Shown here: one piece after another, positions 1-5,187 of the stretch
Layout: the number at the start of each line of letters is the position of its first letter
Numbering within the stretch: the first letter of the stretch is position 1
Origin: Lysobacterales bacterium
Lineage (GTDB): Bacteria > Pseudomonadota > Gammaproteobacteria > Xanthomonadales > SZUA-36
Length of the DNA stretch: 5,187 bases
Direction of reading: 5' to 3'
Assembly (NCBI GenBank): GCA_029287515.1
Contig: JARFQZ010000172.1
Coordinates: 1 to 5,187 of the forward strand
The notes under the pieces: model-generated
Told to the model about the DNA's origin: nothing
The model's input: only the letters and a program-made list of their open reading frames with translations
Database searches by the model: none
Program-made: the position numbers and the translations under genes

Positions 1-470
1 GCGTTGAGCAGCGCACCGCCCTGGGCGTATGCCCGCCTGTTATCGGGATCCGCGGTTACGGTGTTCATGGTGGCCAGGTCGAGCATCAACCCGCCATCGC
101 AGACCGATTTGCCCGGCCAGCTGTGCCCTCCGCCGCGCACCGAAAGCAGCAGTCCCCGGTCCGCTGCGAAAGTCACCGCTTGGCGGACATCATCGGTATT
201 GGCGCAGCGTGCAATCAGCGCCGGATGCCTGTCGTGCATTCCGTTCCACACACGGCGTGCATAATCATATTGCTCGTCAGCAGGCATCAACAGCGGGCCG
301 TTCAGCTGTTCGGCAAACTCCCTGATGGCTGTTTTTTCAATCTCTATCTCACCGCCGTCCAGTGAAATCGCGGCGACACTGGTTTCGGCCAGAGCGGCAT
401 TTGCCATGAATGGATAGGCAGCAACAACACTGGCTGCCAGTGTGGAACGACAAAAATCCCGTCTTTTCAA
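1..470 (-). CDS. Tat-exported FAD-binding oxidoreductase (berberine-bridge/PCMH type), N-terminal part
   Basis: Only the first 156 codons are present; the gene runs off the left edge. I read the start as TTG at 468-470 because GAGGAG lies 8 bases upstream and the next in-frame ATG (codon 22) would remove the signal peptide. The N-terminus starts with KRRDF, then a hydrophobic stretch (about residues 9-22) and AxA sites, with cleavage most likely after ALA at 26-28. The twin arginine at 3-4 points to Tat export, which is usual for proteins that fold around FAD before export. Residues 82-136 match the FAD_binding_4 domain: HPALIARC, then VRGGGHSWPGKS (111-122), then CDGGLMLDL. In this family the His of GGGHS (here H116) commonly carries 8-alpha-histidyl-linked FAD. 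The substrate-binding half and any second, cysteinyl FAD link would lie outside the window, so the substrate cannot be called. It follows the thioesterase gene on the same strand after 74 bases. The family assignment is secure; the specific reaction is unknown. Confidence -1.
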   Translation of the reverse strand, partial: MKRRDFCRSTLAASVVAAYPFMANAALAETSVAAISLDGGEIEIEKTAIREFAEQLNGPLLMPADEQYDYARRVWNGMHDRHPALIARCANTDDVRQAVTFAADRGLLLSVRGGGHSWPGKSVCDGGLMLDLATMNTVTADPDNRRAYAQGGALLN

Positions 471-544
471 GATACGCTCTCCTCGGTTTGTTTTTTTGAT
501 TGGAAGTATTTTTAAAGAATAGACTAAATTTGAAATTCCGCTAT
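471..544 (-). other. Short AT-rich spacer between thioesterase and FAD oxidoreductase genes
   Basis: This 74-base gap is clearly richer in A and T than its flanks. It holds the ribosome binding site of the oxidoreductase and a small palindrome, AATTT-G-AAATT, at 527-537. On the minus strand a TATTCT (516-521) could act as a -10 element, but I find no -35 at a normal distance. There is no GC-rich hairpin with a T-run, so read-through from the thioesterase gene is possible. A shared transcript is an inference from spacing and orientation only. Confidence -1.
479..484 (-). promoter_or_regulatory. Ribosome binding site fixing the TTG start of the FAD oxidoreductase
   Basis: On the minus strand GAGGAG sits 8 bases before the TTG at 468-470. 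It decides the start because no in-frame ATG is found close upstream, and the only early internal ATG would delete the Tat signal. Confidence -1.
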
Positions 545-958
545 TCAGGGGCCGTCCGTGAGTTCAAAGCATTCTGCCAATTCGGCCGGAATCCGCGTGG
601 GCCTTTGTTTTTCGTAGTTAACGAAAGCCCACTCCGTCTCGGCCCTGGCCAGCACTTCACCAGTGGACTTCTCAATCTGGTATTTCCTGACAGAGCTGGC
701 GGACCGGGCACTGGCCACCCAGGTCTTGATGATCAGTTCATCGCCTTCGAACGCGGGTTTGAGGAACAGGATCTTGTGTGCGCGCACCACCCAGCCTGCG
801 CCGAGGTCGAAATAGCGTTGAGTCGGCCAGCCGTTGGCGGCGGAATGTGCAATCGCTGCCGCCTGTGTCCACTTCACGTAATGATAGTTTCCCGCATGGC
901 CGAGTTCATCGATGTCTTCGGCGGCGACCACGTGCGGATATTCAAAGATTGCCGTCAT
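545..958 (-). CDS. Hotdog-fold acyl-CoA thioesterase (4HBT/YbgC-FadM-like)
   Basis: A 137-residue protein, the usual length for single-domain 4HBT thioesterases, which hydrolyse acyl-CoA thioesters in the cytoplasm. Near the N-terminus DIDELGHAGNYHYVKW (15-30) fits the family active-site block D-x-D-x-x-G-H-x-N-N-x-x-Y; D17 aligns with the catalytic Asp of YbgC. The region GAGWVVRAHKILFLKPAFEGDELIIKTWV (split here as GAGWVVRAHKI and LKPAFEGDELIIKTW) has the pattern of the hotdog central helix exit and the following strands, ending with a typical AETEWAFVN strand near 107-115. I chose ATG at 956-958 because AAGGAG lies 10 bases upstream and the conserved domain begins at once. The open frame extends 40 codons further upstream (to 1078), but that extension does not look like part of the family. 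The usual VNN after the His is AGN here. Adjacent on the same strand is the FAD oxidoreductase; upstream, the DUF349 gene is divergent. Substrate chain type cannot be read from sequence. Confidence -1.
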   Translation of the reverse strand: MTAIFEYPHVVAAEDIDELGHAGNYHYVKWTQAAAIAHSAANGWPTQRYFDLGAGWVVRAHKILFLKPAFEGDELIIKTWVASARSASSVRKYQIEKSTGEVLARAETEWAFVNYEKQRPTRIPAELAECFELTDGP

Positions 959-968
959 GCCCGGAGAG

Positions 969-974
969 CTCCTT
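969..974 (-). promoter_or_regulatory. Ribosome binding site of the thioesterase gene
   Basis: AAGGAG on the minus strand, 10 bases before ATG at 956-958. The spacing is slightly long but the match is strong. It supports the short 137-residue form over the 177-residue reading that starts at 1078. Confidence -1.
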
Positions 975-990
975 GTCACCTGCACATCTG

Positions 991-1003
991 TTTCAAATTG
1001 AAA
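991..1003. repeat. Small palindrome upstream of the thioesterase gene, possible operator
   Basis: TTTCAAATTGAAA has perfect 6-base arms around a single base. It lies in the divergent region near the expected thioesterase promoter. A related palindrome at 527-537 shares the nine bases TTTCAAATT when read on the minus strand. Regulator binding is a guess; AT-rich palindromes this short also arise by chance. Confidence -1.
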
Positions 1004-1089
1004 GATCAGGCTACATCGCAAACCGGGGAGTGTCCAACCCGGCACCGCAGGCATCAACGCTTGATCAAGGACATACAACAGCCAGACGG

Positions 1090-1120
1090 TTGGCCCAGGC
1101 AGGCAGGCTCATAGTAGAAT
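1090..1120 (+). promoter_or_regulatory. Candidate sigma-70 promoter for the DUF349 gene
   Basis: TAGAAT at 1115-1120 matches the -10 consensus at five of six positions. TTGGCC at 1090-1095 is a weak -35, and the 19-base spacer is longer than ideal. A start about seven bases after the -10 would leave a leader of roughly 30 bases before the ATG. This is pattern matching by eye only. Confidence -1.
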
Positions 1121-1157
1121 TCACTGCAAGTCTGCTGGCAGGCCAGGAAACTACGGA

Positions 1158-3788
1158 ATGACCCTATTTGACTCGTTTGGCAAACCTTCATGGCAACATC
1201 GGGATCCCGAGGTGCGCAGGGCTGCCGTTGATGAAATCGAGGATGAATCGGTGTTGGTCAGCCTTATCAAGGACGACCCGGACGAAGAGGTCCGGTCACT
1301 GGCCCTGGTCAGAATAACCAACGGCGATGTTCTGGAGGATCTTGTCCAGATCCTGCCTTCGCCGTTTCTGGAACAGGCAAAAAAGCAGTTACTTGGAGTC
1401 CTGCTGCCAGACCCGGGCAAGCTTTCATCAATGACCGACGAAGCCCGACTGGTTCGCATTGCAGGCCTGACCGATGAACCGGAACTGCTGGATGCATGCA
1501 TCGGCCGGCTGCGTAAACCCGAAACCCTGGTTGACCTGGCCATCAATCACCCGCTGGCGAAAGTGCGCATTGCCGCAGCACAGGAAATCGAGGAAGAGCA
1601 ATACCTGAAAGAATTGCTGGCGCAAAGCAGGCACAAGGACAAATCGGTTTACCGCCTGAGCAAAGAGCGCCTGGACATACTGCACGAGGCGGCGCGGATT
1701 GAATCCGAACGAAGAGGGCAAATTGCACAACTGTTTGAAGACGCCGGCAAGCTGAGTTCTGCCGTGGACTCACCGGAGTACAAAGCCAGGTTCCAGGTCC
1801 TGGAGCACCGTTGGATTCCGCTGAAAGAGCATGCGACTGCCGAACAGCGACAGAAAATAGAGGGCGACCTTGAAACTTGTGCACGGCGTATCGACGATAT
1901 CGAACGTCTGCGACGGGCAGAAACAGAGCAGCATGTCCGGGTAGAAGAAGCCGGGCAGACTTTCAAGGATGTCCTCGTGGAACTTCAGGGTATAAACCCG
2001 GCGGACCTGGACCTTGCATCGAGCGATGGCGTAAAAGCCTTTACTACCGTTCTGGATGGATTCGAAAACCGTTGGCTTGGCGCAATGCATGACGCCCGCC
2101 CCTCCTCCGAACAGACACGGGAATGCAAGGAGCGCCTCTCGACCTGGCGAAAAATCGCGCAAATCTCCCAGCGGATTTCTGACAGGAAGCCGGCCATGGA
2201 CCAACTCCATGAAGAGGCAGGCGGACTGGCCAAATCAGATTACATGGCGCATCACAAGCTGCTCCGGAAAGTGGAAAAGCACCTGAAAAAGCTCGCCTGG
2301 CCGGAAACGCACAGCGCCTTCACACCGGAGCCGATCCTTGGTCTCAACGGGCTGAAGGAACAATTGCAGCATAAGCTGGCGGACCTGAAGAAGCAGGAAA
2401 AAAACAAGTTGCAGCAACTCGATAAGGCATTTACGGCATTGGTGAAAGAACTCGATGACAGCCATTTCAATAATGCCGACCGGCTTCACAATAAAATCAG
2501 GAACCTTCTGAAGCAACTGGGGCCGGACCACCAGGACCGGTTTCACGAGGAATTGCGTCCGCTGACGGCCCGGCTGCATGAAATTCACGACTGGCAGGGT
2601 TTCGCGATTGAGCCCAAGAAGGTCGAACTGTGCGAACGCATGTTGGCCCTGGTCGGCAGTGAGGAGCCACCCGATGCCCTGGCCGTGAAGATCAAGGCGT
2701 TGCAGGATGAATGGAAAAACCTGGGGCATATCTCACCGCGTCGCGACCAGGCCCTGTGGAAGAAATTTCATGCGGCAGCCGAAGAAGCCTACAAGCCATG
2801 TAAAGAGGCATTCAAACGGCAGTCGGAGCTTAAAAAAGAGAACTTCAAACAACGCATGGCCCTGGTTGAACAGCTGATCGATTACGACAACCGCATGAAC
2901 TGGCCGGGCTCGCCGGAGAGTGATTCCGGTGCGCCCGGGCCTGACTGGCGAATGGTCCAGAAAACGCTTGATACTGCCCGCTCCGCCTTCAACAGTATCA
3001 AGCCGCTCGACGGCAGGGGAGAGCGGAAAAGCCGCAAAGCGCTGAAAAAAGCCTGCGACCGGATTTACGGGCACATCAAGGACGAGTACGGGCGCAATAT
3101 CAGCCGCAAGGAAGAGCTGGTCAGGGAAGCGCAGTCCCTGGCTGAAATCGAGGATCTGCGGGAGGCGATCAATCGCGCCAAGGACATCCAGAGAGACTGG
3201 AAATCTGTTGGGCTGACACCGAGGCAGGTTGACCGGAAGCTCTGGAAGGAACTGCGAAAGGCCTGTGATGCGGTCTTTGCCCGCCTGGATGATCAGCGCA
3301 AAGCCGAGCGCGCTGTGAAGAATGAACGGATTGAGCAAGCCAAACTGAGAGCGAAGCAGGAACGTGAGCGGTGGCCTCGGCTGTTGGACCGCATGCATGC
3401 CTGTGCATTGAAGATTTCGGACGAAGAAAAGGCGGCAGCGCTCTGGAACCGTGAAGGCGGAATCCCCAGGGATATCGATAAAAATGCACTCGAAGCGTGG
3501 TGGGAAAACGGTTCTGACCAGGAAGCTTCGGAAGTCGAGCTGCGACAGGCCTGCATTGCAATGGAAATACTGCTGGAGGTCGACTCACCCCCTGAAGACA
3601 AGGACGCCCGGATGGAATACCAGATGCAACGCCTGCTCGAAGGGTTGGGAAGCGCCCAGGCTGAGCACCATGAGCGGCTGATTCAGCAGATCAACGATTT
3701 TATCGCGATGCGCCCCCCCGCAAAGTGGCTGGAACGTTTTGTCTGCGACGGTAAAATTATTCCGCGGTCGGAGCGGGAGCGGGACTGA
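1158..3788 (+). CDS. DUF349 domain protein with N-terminal HEAT-like repeats
   Basis: An 876-residue, strongly charged, probably all-helical cytoplasmic protein; no signal peptide or membrane segment is visible. The start ATG has AGGA 9 bases upstream. Residues about 10-175 look HEAT-like: KPSWQHRDPEVRRAAV, then DDPDEEVRSLAL (39-50) and HPLAKVRIAAAQEI (131-144), each a D/HPxxxVRxxAx helix pair. The middle (about 330-450) is rich in K, E, Q and L and probably coiled coil. The best DUF349 block is about 475-560: DWQGFAIEPKKVELCERM, LQDEWKNLG, then DQALWKKFHAAAEEAY. Related units follow at about 608-640 (FNSIKPLDGRGERKSRK) and 679-711 (RDWKSVGLTPRQVDRKLW, then RKACDAVFARL). Weaker copies may lie around W219 and W306. 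Proteins of this length and layout are common in gammaproteobacteria, but I know of no established function. The gene is divergent from the thioesterase and its last 32 bases overlap the end of the convergent lipoprotein gene. Family call is firm; role is unknown. Confidence -1.
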   Translation: MTLFDSFGKPSWQHRDPEVRRAAVDEIEDESVLVSLIKDDPDEEVRSLALVRITNGDVLEDLVQILPSPFLEQAKKQLLGVLLPDPGKLSSMTDEARLVRIAGLTDEPELLDACIGRLRKPETLVDLAINHPLAKVRIAAAQEIEEEQYLKELLAQSRHKDKSVYRLSKERLDILHEAARIESERRGQIAQLFEDAGKLSSAVDSPEYKARFQVLEHRWIPLKEHATAEQRQKIEGDLETCARRIDDIERLRRAETEQHVRVEEAGQTFKDVLVELQGINPADLDLASSDGVKAFTTVLDGFENRWLGAMHDARPSSEQTRECKERLSTWRKIAQISQRISDRKPAMDQLHEEAGGLAKSDYMAHHKLLRKVEKHLKKLAWPETHSAFTPEPILGLNGLKEQLQHKLADLKKQEKNKLQQLDKAFTALVKELDDSHFNNADRLHNKIRNLLKQLGPDHQDRFHEELRPLTARLHEIHDWQGFAIEPKKVELCERMLALVGSEEPPDALAVKIKALQDEWKNLGHISPRRDQALWKKFHAAAEEAYKPCKEAFKRQSELKKENFKQRMALVEQLIDYDNRMNWPGSPESDSGAPGPDWRMVQKTLDTARSAFNSIKPLDGRGERKSRKALKKACDRIYGHIKDEYGRNISRKEELVREAQSLAEIEDLREAINRAKDIQRDWKSVGLTPRQVDRKLWKELRKACDAVFARLDDQRKAERAVKNERIEQAKLRAKQERERWPRLLDRMHACALKISDEEKAAALWNREGGIPRDIDKNALEAWWENGSDQEASEVELRQACIAMEILLEVDSPPEDKDARMEYQMQRLLEGLGSAQAEHHERLIQQINDFIAMRPPAKWLERFVCDGKIIPRSERERD

Positions 3789-4134
3789 CCGGATCTTCAC
3801 AATAAAAAGGCGGTTTGCCTGCCCCTGAATGGTACGAATAATCACGCCCACCCGCCCTCAGCACGATCCGTGAACCTTCGACCAGTGCCTGCGTGTACAT
3901 CATGCCGGGCCTGGGGCAGCCCAGGCTGCCGTCGCGCCAGGTTACATTTTCCTCGGCCAGGATTTCAATATCCCCCTCCGGAATCCCCAGGCGGCCAGCA
4001 AGGTCAGTGACAGCCAGCGCCGAAAGGCTGTCCTCCCGCGGTTGCGATTTCACTTCCGACGAATTCTCCCTGTTTTGACATGCCTGGAGAAAAACAATCA
4101 AACCCAGCAACAGCAACAACTTCCGGAAGCTCAA
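3757..4134 (-). CDS. Small lipoprotein with conserved, unnamed C-terminal domain
   Basis: A 125-residue protein. The frame is open further upstream to 4200, but TTG at 4132-4134 has a strong AAGGAG 7 bases before it and gives a textbook lipoprotein signal: MSFRK, a hydrophobic core LLLLLGLIVF, then the lipobox LQAC with C19 as the lipidated residue. Position +2 is Gln, not Asp, which by the enterobacterial rule favours the outer membrane. After a polar linker (20-40) comes a compact domain: VTDLAGRLGIPEGDIEIL (42-59), VTWRDGSLGCPRPGMMYTQ (64-82), VEGSRIVL (85-92), DYSYHSG (98-104) and PPFYCE (108-113). I recognise this VTW-DGSLGCP-PGMMY pattern from scattered hypothetical proteins but know no function. 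C73 and C112 could form a disulfide in the periplasm. The tail is a PAPAP run. The gene converges on and overlaps the DUF349 gene and diverges from the aldo/keto reductase. Lipoprotein call is strong; role unknown. Confidence -1.
   Translation of the reverse strand: MSFRKLLLLLGLIVFLQACQNRENSSEVKSQPREDSLSALAVTDLAGRLGIPEGDIEILAEENVTWRDGSLGCPRPGMMYTQALVEGSRIVLRAGGRDYSYHSGAGKPPFYCEDPVSPAPAPTAE
3769..3786. repeat. Imperfect six-base tandem repeat in the 3' overlap
   Basis: Three six-base units, CGGAGC, GGGAGC and GGGACT, lie inside the 32-base overlap of the two convergent genes. Read forward they encode the SERERD tail of the DUF349 protein; read in reverse they encode the PAPAP tail of the lipoprotein. 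Confidence -1.
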
Positions 4135-4141
4135 TGGTTTT

Positions 4142-4147
4142 CTCCTT
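4142..4147 (-). promoter_or_regulatory. Ribosome binding site fixing the TTG start of the lipoprotein
   Basis: AAGGAG on the minus strand, 7 bases before TTG at 4132-4134. It decides against the longer reading from the TTG at 4198-4200, which would put 22 extra residues, several of them arginines, before the lipoprotein signal. Confidence -1.
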
Positions 4148-4204
4148 GCAGGTAACCCGAATCTGAAACTAGCACAGAAAAATTCCGAATGAAACGGCAA
4201 TTAC

Positions 4205-4213
4205 TGGTATTCT
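4205..4213 (+). promoter_or_regulatory. Possible extended -10 promoter for the aldo/keto reductase gene
   Basis: TGG followed directly by TATTCT fits the TGn-TATAAT form of an extended -10, which can work with a poor -35. It lies 40 bases upstream of the ATG. The match is modest and could be chance. Confidence -1.
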
Positions 4214-4253
4214 CGGAAGGCACGCACATCACTGTTGACCAAGGGAAATCAGT

Positions 4254-5187
4254 ATGAAATATCGTCGCCTGGGCAAATCAGGAGTGAAGCTCTCTGAAAT
4301 TGGTCTTGGAGGCTGGCTGACGTTCGGACATGTTGCCAATGCAACAACCGGGCGCGCACTCATCGAGACAGCCTTCGATTCCGGGATCAATTTTTTTGAC
4401 ACGGCCAATGTGTATGCAACCGGCGCCTGCGAGTCCATGTGGGGAGAACTGCTCAGCCAACACACACGGTCGTCCTATGTTTTGGCCACCAAGGTGTACT
4501 TTCCGATGGGTGACGGCCCCAATGACCAGGGTTTGTCGCGAAAGCACATCATGGAACAGTGCGAAGCCAGCCTGGACAGGCTGCAAACGGACTACATCGA
4601 TCTTTACCAGTGTCATCGCTACGATGATGAAACGCCCCTTGAAGAAACCATCCGGGCGATGGACGACCTCATTCGACAGGGCAAGATCCTGTACTGGGGT
4701 TTCTCCTGCTGGCCCGCCGACAAGATCAGAAAGACACTAAAAATCTGCGGTGATCGTTATTACGCCCCGGTTTCCAGCCAGCCTCACTACAACATGCTGA
4801 TGCGAGATGTGGAAAAGGAAGTACTGCCGGTCTGCCGTGAATACGGTATCGGGCAGGTCGTTTTTTCACCGCTGGAACAGGGCATACTCACCGGAAAGTA
4901 CGAGCCGGGTAAGCCCTTGCCCGCAGGCAGCCGGGCCACGGATGAGCGCCAGAATCAGTGGATCAAGGACCTTGCGGCTGACCAGAGGATGCTGGAGCAA
5001 GTCCACCGGCTCAGAGAGATCGCGGATGAAGCGGATTGCACGCTCGGCCAACTGGCGCTTGCCTGGATATTGCATCGTGACGGATTCACATCGTGCATAA
5101 CCGGCGCTACCCGGGCTTCCCAGATCGAGGAGAATTCCAGGGCCAGCGGGATCGACCTGGGCCAGGATCAAATGGAGCGGATTGACC
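4254..5187 (+). CDS. Aldo/keto reductase, potassium-channel beta-subunit-like, C-terminus cut
   Basis: The window shows 311 codons with no stop, so only a short C-terminal piece is missing (family members are about 310-330 residues). These are cytoplasmic TIM-barrel enzymes that reduce aldehydes or ketones with NADPH. The start ATG at 4254 has AAGGGA 7 bases upstream. The opening MKYRRLGKSGVKLSEIGLGG is the usual first strand and turn. The catalytic tetrad is complete: D49 and Y54 in FDTANVYATG, K80 in LATKVYF, and H121 in LYQCHRYDDETP. The block ETIRAMDDLIRQGKILYWGF (from about residue 130) and the Cys-His-Arg after the Tyr resemble the Kv-beta-like AKR branch. Cofactor-binding segments are SPLEQGILTGKY (205-216) and GATRASQIEEN (284-294). 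The gene diverges from the lipoprotein gene. Substrate cannot be predicted from this; the enzyme family call is secure. Confidence -1.
   Translation, partial: MKYRRLGKSGVKLSEIGLGGWLTFGHVANATTGRALIETAFDSGINFFDTANVYATGACESMWGELLSQHTRSSYVLATKVYFPMGDGPNDQGLSRKHIMEQCEASLDRLQTDYIDLYQCHRYDDETPLEETIRAMDDLIRQGKILYWGFSCWPADKIRKTLKICGDRYYAPVSSQPHYNMLMRDVEKEVLPVCREYGIGQVVFSPLEQGILTGKYEPGKPLPAGSRATDERQNQWIKDLAADQRMLEQVHRLREIADEADCTLGQLALAWILHRDGFTSCITGATRASQIEENSRASGIDLGQDQMERID

Larger units (their letters stand above)
959..1157. other. Divergent intergenic region between thioesterase and DUF349 genes
   Basis: About 199 bases separate the two divergent start codons, so promoters for both should lie here. 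It contains the perfect palindrome TTTCAA-A-TTGAAA at 991-1003, 33 bases upstream of the thioesterase start, which could be an operator. It also has a plausible -10 for the DUF349 gene (separate entry) and a short CAGG-rich run at about 1095-1108. On the minus strand I find no convincing -35/-10 pair. The thioesterase frame stays open to 1078, but I treat that as chance. Confidence -1.
4135..4253. other. Divergent intergenic region between lipoprotein and aldo/keto reductase genes
   Basis: This 119-base gap should hold promoters for both divergent genes. For the reductase, TATTCT at 4208-4213 preceded by TGG (4205-4207) looks like an extended -10, matching four of six consensus bases, but without a good -35. 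For the lipoprotein I find no convincing pair. No hairpin or operator-like palindrome stands out. Confidence -1.

Noticed and set aside
959..1078. A 40-residue N-terminal extension of the thioesterase
   Set aside because: The ATG at 956-958 has its own strong AAGGAG and begins right at the conserved domain; the extension has no family character and crosses the likely promoter region.
1095..1108. Short CAGG direct repeats upstream of the DUF349 gene
   Set aside because: About three short units in a GC-rich stretch; too short to call a functional repeat.
500..1114. A 204-residue plus-strand open frame opposite the thioesterase gene
   Set aside because: It overlaps a well-recognised thioesterase on the other strand, has no ribosome binding site and no family-like motifs; it is rich in Cys, His, Arg and Pro in the way of antisense frames.
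2733..3398. A 221-residue minus-strand open frame inside the DUF349 gene, and a similar 164-residue one at 2235-2729
   Set aside because: Both lie wholly antisense to a strongly supported gene, and their composition is what the complement of Lys/Glu/Leu-rich codons gives. No independent start signals are seen.
3801..3820. Minus-strand AGGC-AAACC-GCCT followed by T-rich sequence, as an intrinsic terminator
   Set aside because: The stem is only four base pairs and it would stop transcription inside the lipoprotein gene before its stop codon.
3915..3930. Seven-base inverted repeat GGCAGCC / GGCTGCC with a two-base centre
   Set aside because: It lies in the codons for the conserved SLGCP segment of the lipoprotein and lacks a T-run, so coding constraint explains it.
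4009..4032. Seven-base inverted repeat GACAGCC / GGCTGTC with a 10-base loop, as a terminator
   Set aside because: It lies inside the lipoprotein coding region and no T-run follows on either strand.

Overview
The window reads as an ordinary chromosomal stretch from a Gram-negative bacterium, most likely a gammaproteobacterium. The reasons are an 876-residue DUF349 protein of the kind common in Pseudomonas-like genomes, a lipoprotein signal with a classic lipobox, a Tat-type signal peptide, strong GGAG-type Shine-Dalgarno sites and a moderate G+C content (judged by eye, not counted). No closer taxonomic call is safe from this sequence.

Layout, left to right. (1) Positions 1-470, minus strand: the first 156 codons of a Tat-exported, FAD-binding oxidoreductase of the berberine-bridge/PCMH type, cut by the window edge. 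(2) Positions 545-958, minus strand: a hotdog-fold acyl-CoA thioesterase, 74 bases upstream of the oxidoreductase and possibly co-transcribed with it. (3) A 199-base divergent intergenic region. (4) Positions 1158-3788, plus strand: a large DUF349 protein, all-helical with HEAT-like repeats at the N-terminus; its function is not known to me. (5) Positions 3757-4134, minus strand: a small lipoprotein with a conserved but unnamed C-terminal domain. Its 3' end overlaps the 3' end of the DUF349 gene by 32 bases. (6) A 119-base divergent gap. (7) Positions 4254-5187, plus strand: an aldo/keto reductase of the potassium-channel beta-subunit type, almost complete but cut at the right edge.

The genes do not form an obvious pathway. 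The oxidoreductase and thioesterase could share a transcript; the others look like independent housekeeping or accessory genes. I see no RNA gene, mobile element, CRISPR array or phage or toxin-antitoxin feature, and no convincing intrinsic terminator. Both exported proteins start with TTG behind a strong ribosome binding site, while the three cytoplasmic ones start with ATG.

I did not find an undescribed system. The points most worth checking are the repeat architecture of the DUF349 protein, the tail-to-tail overlap built on a six-base repeat, the conserved cysteine-containing domain of the lipoprotein, and the altered active-site motif in the thioesterase.
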